A stretch of 22,099 nt of DNA, taken from positions 1 through 22,099 of the forward strand of contig JADFNZ010000006.1 of the NCBI GenBank assembly GCA_022563135.1, given 5' to 3'. Below the pieces are notes generated by a model. It was not told the origin of the DNA and did not search any database. It worked only from the letters and a program-made list of their open reading frames with translations. The position numbers were made by a program, and so were the translations under genes. Shown piece by piece: positions 6,325 through 13,214 of this stretch; within the stretch, counting starts at the first letter, position 1; the number at the start of each line of letters is the position of its first letter. This DNA is from Chloroflexota bacterium. Lineage in GTDB: Bacteria > Chloroflexota > Dehalococcoidia > DSTF01 > RBG-16-68-14.

Positions 6325-8577
6325 CTAGGGGCCGGTCACCTCAAAGCTGATCCGCATGCCGCCGAAGTAGTGTGCTGGCACGTTGCAGATGAGGACGTAG
6401 TTGCCCGCGGGCAGATCGTCGAGGACGACGGTCTGCGTCTCGCCGGGCCCGAAGTCCGGCGTTCTGCCTACCACGTTTACGGCGGACTCGTCTACGACTG
6501 CGCCTTCCGTGGGCAGGGCGTCCGGCGCGAGGTCGGTCGCGATGACGCGGAGGTTGTGCGGCTGGCTGCCGTCGTTCGTCACGGTGAAGACGACCGGGCC
6601 GGCGGCGACGGATGTGACGTCCGGCGCTACTGCGAACTCTATGAGCGAGACGGCTACGCTCTCCGCGCCTGCCGGCGTCGGCGCGGGCGTCGCGGTGGGG
6701 CCGGACGGCGTCGGCTGCACCACCTGGCGCTGGCCGCACGTCTGCTCGATCGGCTCCAGGCCCGTCGGCGCGAGCGGGAAGTCCAGCACGAGCGTGCCGT
6801 TCGGGTGGTCCCCAGGCTCGGTGTTGAGTACGCCCCGCTCGACGATGAGGCCGTTGCCCAGGAAGATGTCGGCGTTCGTGACGTGGTCCTCGCGCGTAGA
6901 GTCTTCCGCGCCGCGCCGTACATCGATCTCGGTCATGAAGATCGTGTCGCCGGAGCTGTGTGTCTCCGCGCTTGTGCCGTTGACTCCGCGTTCAACCTCG
7001 AGCAGGTTGCCGACGAAGATCGAGATGCGCCGCGAGTGGCTACCGCGGTCGGTGCCCTCGATGCCGCGCTCGACGCGGATACGGGCCGGCCTGAATACGG
7101 TGATTTGCACCAGCTCGCCGCCCAAGTCGTATGTGCCGTCGATCGCGATGTTTGCCGAGCCGGTGATGGTGAACGTGGTGTCGCCGGGCTGCGCGGGCAA
7201 GAGGAGGGCCTGACCGGTTTCAGGGTCTTCGTCCTCTTCGCCGTCCGCCTTGACGAACGTGACGCCGGCGTTGTGGGAGCGAGCGGTGGTCCCATCGACG
7301 CCCCGCTCGACATCCACGGTGGCCGGCTGAAGGATCTCCGTCACGCGCAGTAGCTCTGAGTCAAGGCGGATGACATCGCCCACGGCGATGCCCTCCGTGC
7401 CACTCAGGAAGAACGTCGTCTCGGCGCGGCCGATCGTCTCGCCCAGGGTCTGACCGGCGAGCACAGCATCGACGACGCGGATCTGCTCGCCGTCTACGCG
7501 CATCACGTAGCCGCTGCGGAAGAAGACGGGGTCGCTCACGGAGATGCGGGTGGCGGAGGTGCCATCGACGTTCGCGTCCAGAGCAATGCCGGGATCGCCG
7601 TCGTCGCGGATGCCAGTCACCTCCATCAGCTCGCCGTCGAGGCGGATGATCTGGCCGACCTCGATGCCCTGCGCGCCGCTGACGAGGAACTCGCGTGGCG
7701 TCTTGCCGATGCCCTCGACGAGTGTCCGGCCCGTGCCGGGGATGCCTGTTTCGATGTCCGTCACGCGGACGCGTTCCTCACCTAGCTGCAGCGTCTCTCC
7801 GACGGTGAATTTCGCTGTGTCGCTCACGACGAGCGCAGTGCCATCAACGCTGATCTCTTCTGCCAGAGTTTGGTCGGTTTGCGTCTCGTCCGCTCGCAGT
7901 ATGCGTGTGCCAGAAGCGTGGTTGACGGCTTCTGTCCCGTCTGTACCTCGAACCACCTGGAGCCGCTTAGGCAGGATGCGGAGCCGCTCCTCGTCGATGC
8001 GGACATACTGACCTTCGCTGAAGGGGCCGGCGTTGCTCACGATCAGCTCTGGAGCGTTCGCGGTTAGGGAGCCGGACGGCATCTGTACGGTGGCGTGACC
8101 GGTAGTGCCTGCGTCGATCTCATCCGCGTGCTCCAGCGCGAAGTCCCACCGCCCTTCCGTGATCAGCACGGCGAGCTGGCGGATCTGCTCTTCGTTCAGT
8201 GTGCCTCCCTGGTCGACGCTCCACGCCGGCATAAACCTGCCTACACGGCCACAGGTGATGGTATCGGTCACGAACTTGAACTGCTCGTCAAAGCGGACGC
8301 GGCTAAACATGCCGTCCTTGATGCCTTGCAGCGTGTCCGTGTTGAGCGGCAGCGCCTGCGGCAGGCGGCCGCCTAGCTGGCCACCCTGGCCGCGGTCGCC
8401 GTGGCAGAGGCGGCAATTGAGCGCGAACGTCTCAGCGCCGCGTTCGGCGGCCTTGTCAAGCTGTTCGCCCTCCGCGTCGTCGGCGCGGAAGGGGTCCCAA
8501 ATGGTGTACGACCCGATTGCAATCAGCGCGAGGAAGAGGATGATCACCATGGCGTTGACCTGCTTGCCGGTGTTCAT
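6325..8577 (-). CDS. Membrane-anchored cytochrome c / repeat / cupredoxin fusion protein
   Basis: Exported electron-transfer protein of 750 residues. One N-terminal membrane helix (~10-24) acts as anchor. A mono-haem cytochrome c domain (~40-145) has haem motif CRLCH at 55-59 and a likely axial Met116 in RFMPAW. Residues ~170-600 are a beta-rich repeat region (separate entry). A Thr/Pro linker (~619-638) leads to a plastocyanin-like cupredoxin (~640-750) with a complete type-1 copper set: His674 (QPHNL), Cys731, His736 and Met741 (ICNVPAHYFGGM). ATG at 8577 with AAGGA five bases upstream. It is the fourth large gene of the operon, directly after the Rieske gene, so it is probably the electron acceptor of the cytochrome b/Rieske complex, taking the place of a separate cytochrome c or plastocyanin. 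The domain calls are firm; the electron path and the role of the repeats are inference. Confidence 0.9.
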   Translation of the reverse strand: MNTGKQVNAMVIILFLALIAIGSYTIWDPFRADDAEGEQLDKAAERGAETFALNCRLCHGDRGQGGQLGGRLPQALPLNTDTLQGIKDGMFSRVRFDEQFKFVTDTITCGRVGRFMPAWSVDQGGTLNEEQIRQLAVLITEGRWDFALEHADEIDAGTTGHATVQMPSGSLTANAPELIVSNAGPFSEGQYVRIDEERLRILPKRLQVVRGTDGTEAVNHASGTRILRADETQTDQTLAEEISVDGTALVVSDTAKFTVGETLQLGEERVRVTDIETGIPGTGRTLVEGIGKTPREFLVSGAQGIEVGQIIRLDGELMEVTGIRDDGDPGIALDANVDGTSATRISVSDPVFFRSGYVMRVDGEQIRVVDAVLAGQTLGETIGRAETTFFLSGTEGIAVGDVIRLDSELLRVTEILQPATVDVERGVDGTTARSHNAGVTFVKADGEEDEDPETGQALLLPAQPGDTTFTITGSANIAIDGTYDLGGELVQITVFRPARIRVERGIEGTDRGSHSRRISIFVGNLLEVERGVNGTSAETHSSGDTIFMTEIDVRRGAEDSTREDHVTNADIFLGNGLIVERGVLNTEPGDHPNGTLVLDFPLAPTGLEPIEQTCGQRQVVQPTPSGPTATPAPTPAGAESVAVSLIEFAVAPDVTSVAAGPVVFTVTNDGSQPHNLRVIATDLAPDALPTEGAVVDESAVNVVGRTPDFGPGETQTVVLDDLPAGNYVLICNVPAHYFGGMRISFEVTGP
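6778..8070 (-). repeat. Diverged protein repeats inside the cytochrome c/cupredoxin protein
   Basis: Residues ~170-600 carry two interleaved motifs. One is a beta-hairpin of the form 'f.vs....f..G..i.LdgE.mrV', seen about six times near residues 178, 248, 296, 345, 388 and 468. The other is 'VeRGvdGT.a..H..G', seen about six times near 208, 423, 502, 528, 553 and 579 and partially near 336. The second motif resembles repeats found in tail-fibre and adhesin-type proteins. The DNA copies are too diverged to be a recent tandem expansion. A spacer, surface-display or adhesive role is inferred only. Confidence 0.65.
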
Positions 8578-8610
8578 CCGTGTCCTTCGATCGCTCCTGG
8601 TCGCTCGGAG

Positions 8611-9327
8611 TTAGGCTCGGACCGCACGGTCGGAGTTGTCCGGAGCGCCCTTGGTGATGCTGCCGGTATCGACGCTGATGCGGCCGTCCTTGATGGTGAG
8701 CTTCATGGTGTCCATGGACCGTGGCGCGGGCCCAAAGACGCGTACCCCGGCATCCGTGTACGTGGAACCGTGGCAGGGGCAGCGGAACCAACCCTTCGTG
8801 ATCGCGCCGGTGCCCGGATCGGGCCACTCGAAGGTGGCCTTCCATGGCACTGTGCAGCCGAGGTGCGGGCACTTCCACCAGAGGGCAAGGAGGCCCGGCC
8901 CGCCCTGCTCTTGGGTGAGGTTCACGAGCCAGAAGCGCCCTTTTGCAACCTGTGTCTTGCTTCCAGCCGGAAACTGGCTGACCTCCCCGGCCGAGATCTG
9001 GCCGCCGAACCCTGCAACCTCCGGCGGGTAGATCAAGCGGAGGGTTACGGCAATGCCGCCGGCGACGGTGGCGCCAAGGGCGCCCCAGAAACTCACGCGC
9101 AGTAGGCTGCGGCGCGAGATCACAGGCTGGCCAGGCTCCTTGCGGGTCGCAGCCAGCACCGCGGTGGGAGGGCCGGCCGGCGCTATTTCGCGCTTGGGCC
9201 GTTCGCTCGCTGCCGGGCGCTTCGTAGCGGGCGCGCCGGCCTCCGCAGCCGGCGCCTTCTCAGCGCTCGCGTCGCCGCCTTCAGCATTTGCGGGGGTCGG
9301 CGTCTCTTCTTGCTGTTCCTGTTCCAT
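8611..9327 (-). CDS. Rieske iron-sulfur protein of a cytochrome b complex
   Basis: The 2Fe-2S subunit that takes the first electron from quinol at the outer face of the membrane. Residues 1-70 are an Ala/Pro/Glu-rich cytoplasmic extension. SRRSLLRVSF (71-80) is a twin-arginine motif, followed by a membrane helix (~82-99). The Rieske fold has box 1 CPHLGC (Cys153, His155, disulfide Cys158) and box 2 CPCHGS (Cys183, His186, disulfide Cys185), a complete set. Length is 238 against ~160-200 for many homologues because of the N-terminal extension. It lies 12 nt after the subunit IV gene and 33 nt before the cytochrome c/cupredoxin gene. The ATG at 9327 has no strong ribosome binding site, so expression may rely on coupling. 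It falls in the qcrA/petC role. Confidence 0.95.
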   Translation of the reverse strand: MEQEQQEETPTPANAEGGDASAEKAPAAEAGAPATKRPAASERPKREIAPAGPPTAVLAATRKEPGQPVISRRSLLRVSFWGALGATVAGGIAVTLRLIYPPEVAGFGGQISAGEVSQFPAGSKTQVAKGRFWLVNLTQEQGGPGLLALWWKCPHLGCTVPWKATFEWPDPGTGAITKGWFRCPCHGSTYTDAGVRVFGPAPRSMDTMKLTIKDGRISVDTGSITKGAPDNSDRAVRA

Positions 9328-9339
9328 GTTTCGCTGCCA

Positions 9340-10332
9340 CTAGTCGTTCACGGGAACGTCCCACGGCAGGACCAGATCCTGGCCTGAGCCGCGGAAGCCC
9401 GCCCCGATGACGGTGAGGATGACGAAGACCACCATGAAGCCGGTGAAGAGCGCGATTATCCCATCGCGCATGGTCAGCACCAGGCCCATCCGTTTCATGA
9501 TCAAGATCATAAGCACAGGGAGGCCCACCATGAATATGACCGGGATCATCTGCTCCACGACAAACGCCGGGAAGTTCAGATTGAGGTCATACCAGTAGAG
9601 CGCCGCGATCCAGCCCGGCAGGAAGTCCGGCGCGTCCCAGCGCATCCAATCCGGCCCGCTGGTACCGTTAAACGGCATGGGGACGTGCTCAAGGTCCTGC
9701 GGCCAGTTGAGTTCGCCGTCGTGTTCGCCCGGGCCGAGCTGCGCCGCCTCAGGCACAGGGATGTGCCACTCCCAGCCCGTCTGAATAGAGCGCACGTTTT
9801 GGAACGGCGCGAGCACGCCTGGCCACTGCCAGTCCGCGTCGAAGCGCTGGGCGATGTTCGTCGCGACGTTCACGTGGCGTCCCTGGTCATACAGGATGAG
9901 GCCGACGGTAAAGATGGAGGCGAAGGCCGCGGCGAACAGGGTGATCTTGACCGCCCGCGGCGTGCCGAACCAGACACCCTGACCCTCGGTCTTACGGTCG
10001 ATGTAGGGTATAGCGGCAAGCAGGCCCATGGCGATGGTGGGCACGATGACACCGGCGGTTGCTGGGTGCATGTGCAGCAGCAGCTCTTGCAGGTTCATCA
10101 AGTACCAGGGCGCCTTGGAGGGGTTGGGCGTGATGTTCAAGTTCGCCCGGTCCAGCAGCGGCGAGTTCACTAACGTGGAGAGGATGAGGAACGTTAGGGT
10201 GAAGAGGACCGCGGCGATGAATTCGATGAAGACGAGATCTGGCCAGACGAGCAGCTCCTGCTCTCGCTCGCGCTTCTGGCGCGGGCGAGAAGTCGCTGTC
10301 TGTTGTGGTGCTGCCTGCGCCTCGACTGCCAT
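9340..10332 (-). CDS. Cytochrome b C-terminal half (subunit IV-like) with extra helices
   Basis: Integral membrane subunit forming part of the quinol oxidation site. Residues 1-~27 are polar and charged. Helices at ~32-54, ~89-110 and ~125-147 correspond to helices E, F and G of subunit IV. The quinol-site motif normally written PEWY appears as APWY in SKAPWYLMNLQELL (~73-86), a variant seen in several bacterial complexes. Then comes a soluble insertion of ~110 residues rich in Trp and Pro, and two further helices (~262-285 and ~292-315) before a C-terminal FRGSGQDLVLPW. Total 330 residues, about twice a plastid-type subunit IV. It starts 20 nt after cytochrome b. It falls in the qcrC/petD role, but without the fused haem c of Bacillus QcrC; that function probably sits in the cytochrome c/cupredoxin gene. 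Confidence 0.9.
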   Translation of the reverse strand: MAVEAQAAPQQTATSRPRQKREREQELLVWPDLVFIEFIAAVLFTLTFLILSTLVNSPLLDRANLNITPNPSKAPWYLMNLQELLLHMHPATAGVIVPTIAMGLLAAIPYIDRKTEGQGVWFGTPRAVKITLFAAAFASIFTVGLILYDQGRHVNVATNIAQRFDADWQWPGVLAPFQNVRSIQTGWEWHIPVPEAAQLGPGEHDGELNWPQDLEHVPMPFNGTSGPDWMRWDAPDFLPGWIAALYWYDLNLNFPAFVVEQMIPVIFMVGLPVLMILIMKRMGLVLTMRDGIIALFTGFMVVFVILTVIGAGFRGSGQDLVLPWDVPVND

Positions 10333-10352
10333 AGCTGCCCGTTGCGGCTGGC

Positions 10353-11108
10353 CTAGAGCGGCCGCGCCAGACCTCCGTCACGCCGAATACGCCAGAAGTG
10401 CACGGCCATGAAGACCGCTGCTATCAGCGGCAGGCCAATGACGTGCAACGTATAGAACCGGATCAAGGCGGCGTCGCTCACCTCCAGTCCGCCGAGGAGG
10501 ATGCGACGCGTGCTTTCGCCCAGGAGCGGGGCGGTGCCCGCCATCTCCATGCCAACGGTCACGGCCCAGATCGCCAGCTGGTCCCACGGGAGCAGGTAAC
10601 CGGTGTAGCTGAGCATCAGCGTCAGGAGGAGAAGAATGACGCCGACGACCCAGTTGAACTCACGCGGCGGCTTGTAGGCGCCGGTGTAAAAGACCCGCAT
10701 CATATGCAGGAACACGGAGATCACCATGCCGTGCGCCATCCAGCGGTGCAGGTTGCGCATGAGCATACCGAAGCGGATGTTCGTCTCTAGTGCCTGGATG
10801 TCCGTGAAGGCGCGCTCCGGCGATGGCACGTAGTAGAACATGAGCATGACGCCTGTCACAGTAAGACCCAGGAAGAAGAAGAAGGTAATACCGCCCAGGC
10901 AGTAGGTGTGGGTGATCCTGACGTGTGTCTTGTGCAGGCGTGTGGGGTGGAGGTGGAGGAAGACGTTGGTCGCGACGACCAGCATCTGGTTCCGCGGCGT
11001 GCTGGGATATCCGGAACGGAAGATCGAACGCCAGATGTAGTTGTGGAAGAGTTTGCCGTACAGCCATCCCCCGACTCCGGGCCCGCGGGGTTGTTCAGTG
11101 GCAGACAT
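10353..11108 (-). CDS. b6-type cytochrome b subunit of a quinol oxidoreductase
   Basis: Four-helix membrane subunit of 251 residues carrying two b haems. Ligands are His121 and His135 (RNLHRWMAHG, VFLHMM), and His222 and His237 (TLHVIGL, AVHFWRIR). The 14- and 15-residue spacings are those of cytochrome b6; mitochondrial-type cytochrome b has 14 in both. Cys70 in TYCLGGITF matches the Cys of b6 that binds the extra haem c_n covalently. ATG at 11108 with an excellent GAGGAG site. It is preceded by a 34-codon membrane peptide gene and followed by the separate C-terminal half, so the split b6/subunit IV layout is kept. It falls in the qcrB/petB role. Since the window shows no photosynthesis genes, menaquinol is the likely substrate (inference). 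Confidence 0.95.
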   Translation of the reverse strand: MSATEQPRGPGVGGWLYGKLFHNYIWRSIFRSGYPSTPRNQMLVVATNVFLHLHPTRLHKTHVRITHTYCLGGITFFFFLGLTVTGVMLMFYYVPSPERAFTDIQALETNIRFGMLMRNLHRWMAHGMVISVFLHMMRVFYTGAYKPPREFNWVVGVILLLLTLMLSYTGYLLPWDQLAIWAVTVGMEMAGTAPLLGESTRRILLGGLEVSDAALIRFYTLHVIGLPLIAAVFMAVHFWRIRRDGGLARPL

Positions 11109-11123
11109 CGTACTCCTCTGTAG

Positions 11124-11228
11124 CTAGCTTTCCCACCAGCGTCCCAAAAGGACCAACAGGCCTATCGAGATGATGACCGTGCCGAAGACGAACCCCACCT
11201 CTTGGAACTCAGTACCGACCCAAGGCAT
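11124..11228 (-). CDS. 34-residue single-span membrane peptide heading the cytochrome b operon
   Basis: A short frame from ATG at 11228 to TAG at 11124. It begins MPWVGTEFQEVGF, continues with a hydrophobic stretch (about residues 11-28, all V, F, G, T, I, S, L) and ends LGRWWES, so one membrane helix with a polar tail at each end. GGGGGA lies eight bases before the ATG. It lies between the operon promoter (11300-11328) and the cytochrome b start codon, with only 15 nt between its stop and that ATG; the cytochrome b ribosome binding site falls in this gap. Small one-helix subunits (PetG, PetL, PetM, PetN) occur in b6f complexes, so it may be a structural subunit, but I cannot show homology to any of them. 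Alternatively it is a translated leader controlling cytochrome b. Confidence 0.62.
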   Translation of the reverse strand: MPWVGTEFQEVGFVFGTVIISIGLLVLLGRWWES

Positions 11229-11299
11229 GCGTCAGATCCCCCGACACGTTGGAGGCGGCAAACCCTCACCCCCAAACTTTGTGAAGCTCGTTGCAATCT

Positions 11300-11328
11300 A
11301 AGCTAGCATCGGCTCCGACTAGTGTCAA
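11300..11328 (-). promoter_or_regulatory. Sigma-70-like promoter of the electron-transfer operon
   Basis: On the minus strand a perfect -35 box TTGACA (11323-11328) is followed after exactly 17 bases by TAGCTT (11300-11305), a weak -10. It would start transcription near 11293, giving a leader of ~65 nt before the 34-codon peptide gene. It lies in the 133-nt gap downstream of the glycosyltransferase stop codon. Confidence 0.6.
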
Positions 11329-11361
11329 GCAGGTGTGATTGCGCAGATCTGAGCGCTCGGC

Positions 11362-12093
11362 CTAGCCGTTCGAGTCGTCGCGGCGAGGGATGCGGCGGAG
11401 GCGCATGCGGAGGAGGCCGCGCAGGTCCTCAGCGACGGTCTTCGCCACGTTCACGCGGGAATCGGCGTCCTCCAGCCAGCGGATGGGCACCTCCCTCACG
11501 CGGTAGCCGCCCTTCTCCGCCAGCAGTAGCAGCTCGGTATCGAAGAACCACTCCTCGTTCTCGATGCGGGGGACGAGCTCCTGCGCCGCCCGATGGCTGA
11601 TCGCTTTGAAGCCGCACTGGGTGTCCGAGAGGCGGGAGAGGAAGGCGAGCTTGATGAGGAAGATGAAGCCGCGCGACGTGATCTCGCGGCGGAGCGAGCG
11701 CGTGATCTCCGAGCCGCGCGTCATGCGAGAGCCGTACGCGACGTCGTACCCTTCGTCCAGCACGGCGCGTGCGAGTGGGAGGAGGCCGTCGAGGTGGGTC
11801 GAGAGGTCGACGTCCATGTAGATGGAGGCGTCCGCGTCGCTCTCCAGCCATGCCTTACGCAGCGCCCGGCCGCGGCCCTTCCGCGGGATATGGAGCGCTG
11901 CGACGTCGTCGAACTGCGCCGAGAGCTCCTGCGCCCGTGTGAGCGTGGCGTCCGTCGATGCGTTGTCGGCGATCACGATGCGCCACGAGTAGGGGAAGGC
12001 GTGCCCCGCCAGATACGAGCGCAGCCGCCCGATGCTGCCCGCGAGCACGTGCGCCTCGTTGTAGACCGGGATGACGATGTCGAGCTGCGGCAT
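11362..12093 (-). CDS. Family 2 glycosyltransferase (dolichyl/polyprenyl-phosphate type)
   Basis: GT-A fold transferase of 243 residues, probably using a nucleotide sugar and a polyprenyl phosphate at the inner membrane face. Motifs: VIPVYNEA (7-14), DNASTD (43-48), the metal-binding DVDL (94-97), DTQCGFKA (157-164) and FFDTELLLLAE (183-193), characteristic of DPM1/ALG5-like enzymes. No membrane helix is evident apart from a short hydrophobic piece at ~143-152. It starts 17 nt after the GalT-like gene and ends the purine cluster. It resembles the second glycosyltransferase at 18927-19700 over the whole catalytic core, so the two are paralogues with perhaps different sugars. Sugar and acceptor are not deducible. 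Confidence 0.87.
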   Translation of the reverse strand: MPQLDIVIPVYNEAHVLAGSIGRLRSYLAGHAFPYSWRIVIADNASTDATLTRAQELSAQFDDVAALHIPRKGRGRALRKAWLESDADASIYMDVDLSTHLDGLLPLARAVLDEGYDVAYGSRMTRGSEITRSLRREITSRGFIFLIKLAFLSRLSDTQCGFKAISHRAAQELVPRIENEEWFFDTELLLLAEKGGYRVREVPIRWLEDADSRVNVAKTVAEDLRGLLRMRLRRIPRRDDSNG

Positions 12094-12110
12094 GGGCGGC
12101 AGGCCTTCCG

Positions 12111-13202
12111 CTATTGCGGCAACGCGTCTTGGAGCGTCTCCGCCAGCTTCAGCGGGTCGCTGGCGACGACGCTTGCGGCGTAGAGCTCCATGGCGCCAAA
12201 GTCGTTCGTGCGCGTGGTAGGGCTGCCCCGGTCGACGATGCGCGCCATGAACGGGAAGCCGTCCCAGCTCTCCTGCGTCGGGGCCAGCGGCGGCCGGTAG
12301 AGCACCAGGTTGAACGACTGGACGCCCAGCCTATCGCGGAAGCAGGCGAGCACGTCGTAGATGGCGTCCTTGAAGGCGTCGCTCATCTCGTCCGCCATCA
12401 GGATCACCTCGTGCTCCTTGACGGGGGCCAGGTTCGCCATCACGCGCACGCCGTTGCGCCGGAAGCCCGCGCCGATGAGCTCGTGGGCCGCGTAGAGCGC
12501 GTCGAAGTAGTTCTCGCGATGGTTGGCCTCGAAGAGGAGGGCAGCCCGGCGCTGCGCCTCGATCGCGGCGTAGTGCATGTCGCGGCCCAGCATCACCTGC
12601 GCGTGGCCGTGGAGGAGCGATGCGCCTGCGCTCCAGAGGCAGTTCCAGAGGAAGAAGTAGTACTTCGCCGTCGGATCGGAGCGGTGGGCGAGGGCGGCCC
12701 AGCGTTCGCCGGTATTGAGGTAGTCGTGGATCTGCTCGCGCGTGAAGCGGAGCGGATGCTTCTCCTTGAAGATGACCAGCCCGTGCCAGCCGTCGAACTT
12801 GGCGATGTTGCTCGCCGTGGTGCACCACTCGCCTTCGACGCGGCCGAAGGTGTCCTCGGGCGTATCCGTGTAGGGATTGTCGAACGGGTCGCCGTCGATC
12901 CGGGCCAGCTCTTCATCGAGATCGAGCTCCTCGCGCCAGACGGGGCGTGCCGAGCGCAGCCAGTTGAAGAGCACGCCTTGCAGCGTGACCACGTTGGTCA
13001 CCTTGACGATCTTCTGCCGCCGCACGAGGTCGACCGAGCCGAAGTGTTCCTCGATCCAGGCGCGCATCGAATCGGGCGGGACGAGATCGCCCTGCGTCAC
13101 GCCGACGTGGAAGATCCGCTCGAACGCGAGCCGGTCGTCGACGGCCAGCTCCGCGACGATCTCGTCGAGGTGCATCACGCTGGTGTCGGAGGTTGTGGTC
13201 AT
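12111..13202 (-). CDS. HIT-superfamily, galactose-1-phosphate uridylyltransferase-like protein
   Basis: Cytoplasmic protein of 363 residues. The motif LLHGHAQVML carries His198-Gly-His200-Ala-Gln202, the H-x-H-x-Q signature of the GalT branch of the HIT superfamily, in which the second His is the nucleotidylated residue. Upstream, SNIAKFDGWHGLVIFKEKHPLRF resembles the segment preceding the active site in GalT and related phosphorylases. The C-terminal half has features of a second domain (VRVMANLAPVKEHEVIL, MARIVDRG). The classic GalT zinc cysteines are not evident. ATG at 13202 with GAGGA six bases upstream, 12 nt after purH. Substrate unknown: a hexose-1-phosphate/NDP transferase feeding the next-door glycosyltransferase, or a dinucleotide or AMP-transferring phosphorylase tied to purines, are both possible. 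Confidence 0.75.
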   Translation of the reverse strand: MTTTSDTSVMHLDEIVAELAVDDRLAFERIFHVGVTQGDLVPPDSMRAWIEEHFGSVDLVRRQKIVKVTNVVTLQGVLFNWLRSARPVWREELDLDEELARIDGDPFDNPYTDTPEDTFGRVEGEWCTTASNIAKFDGWHGLVIFKEKHPLRFTREQIHDYLNTGERWAALAHRSDPTAKYYFFLWNCLWSAGASLLHGHAQVMLGRDMHYAAIEAQRRAALLFEANHRENYFDALYAAHELIGAGFRRNGVRVMANLAPVKEHEVILMADEMSDAFKDAIYDVLACFRDRLGVQSFNLVLYRPPLAPTQESWDGFPFMARIVDRGSPTTRTNDFGAMELYAASVVASDPLKLAETLQDALPQ

Positions 13203-13214
13203 GCGCTGTCCTCG

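Noticed and set aside
6778..8070. Repeat region considered as a CRISPR-like or DNA-level tandem array
   Set aside because: Similarity is at the protein level only, copies are strongly diverged and spacing is irregular.
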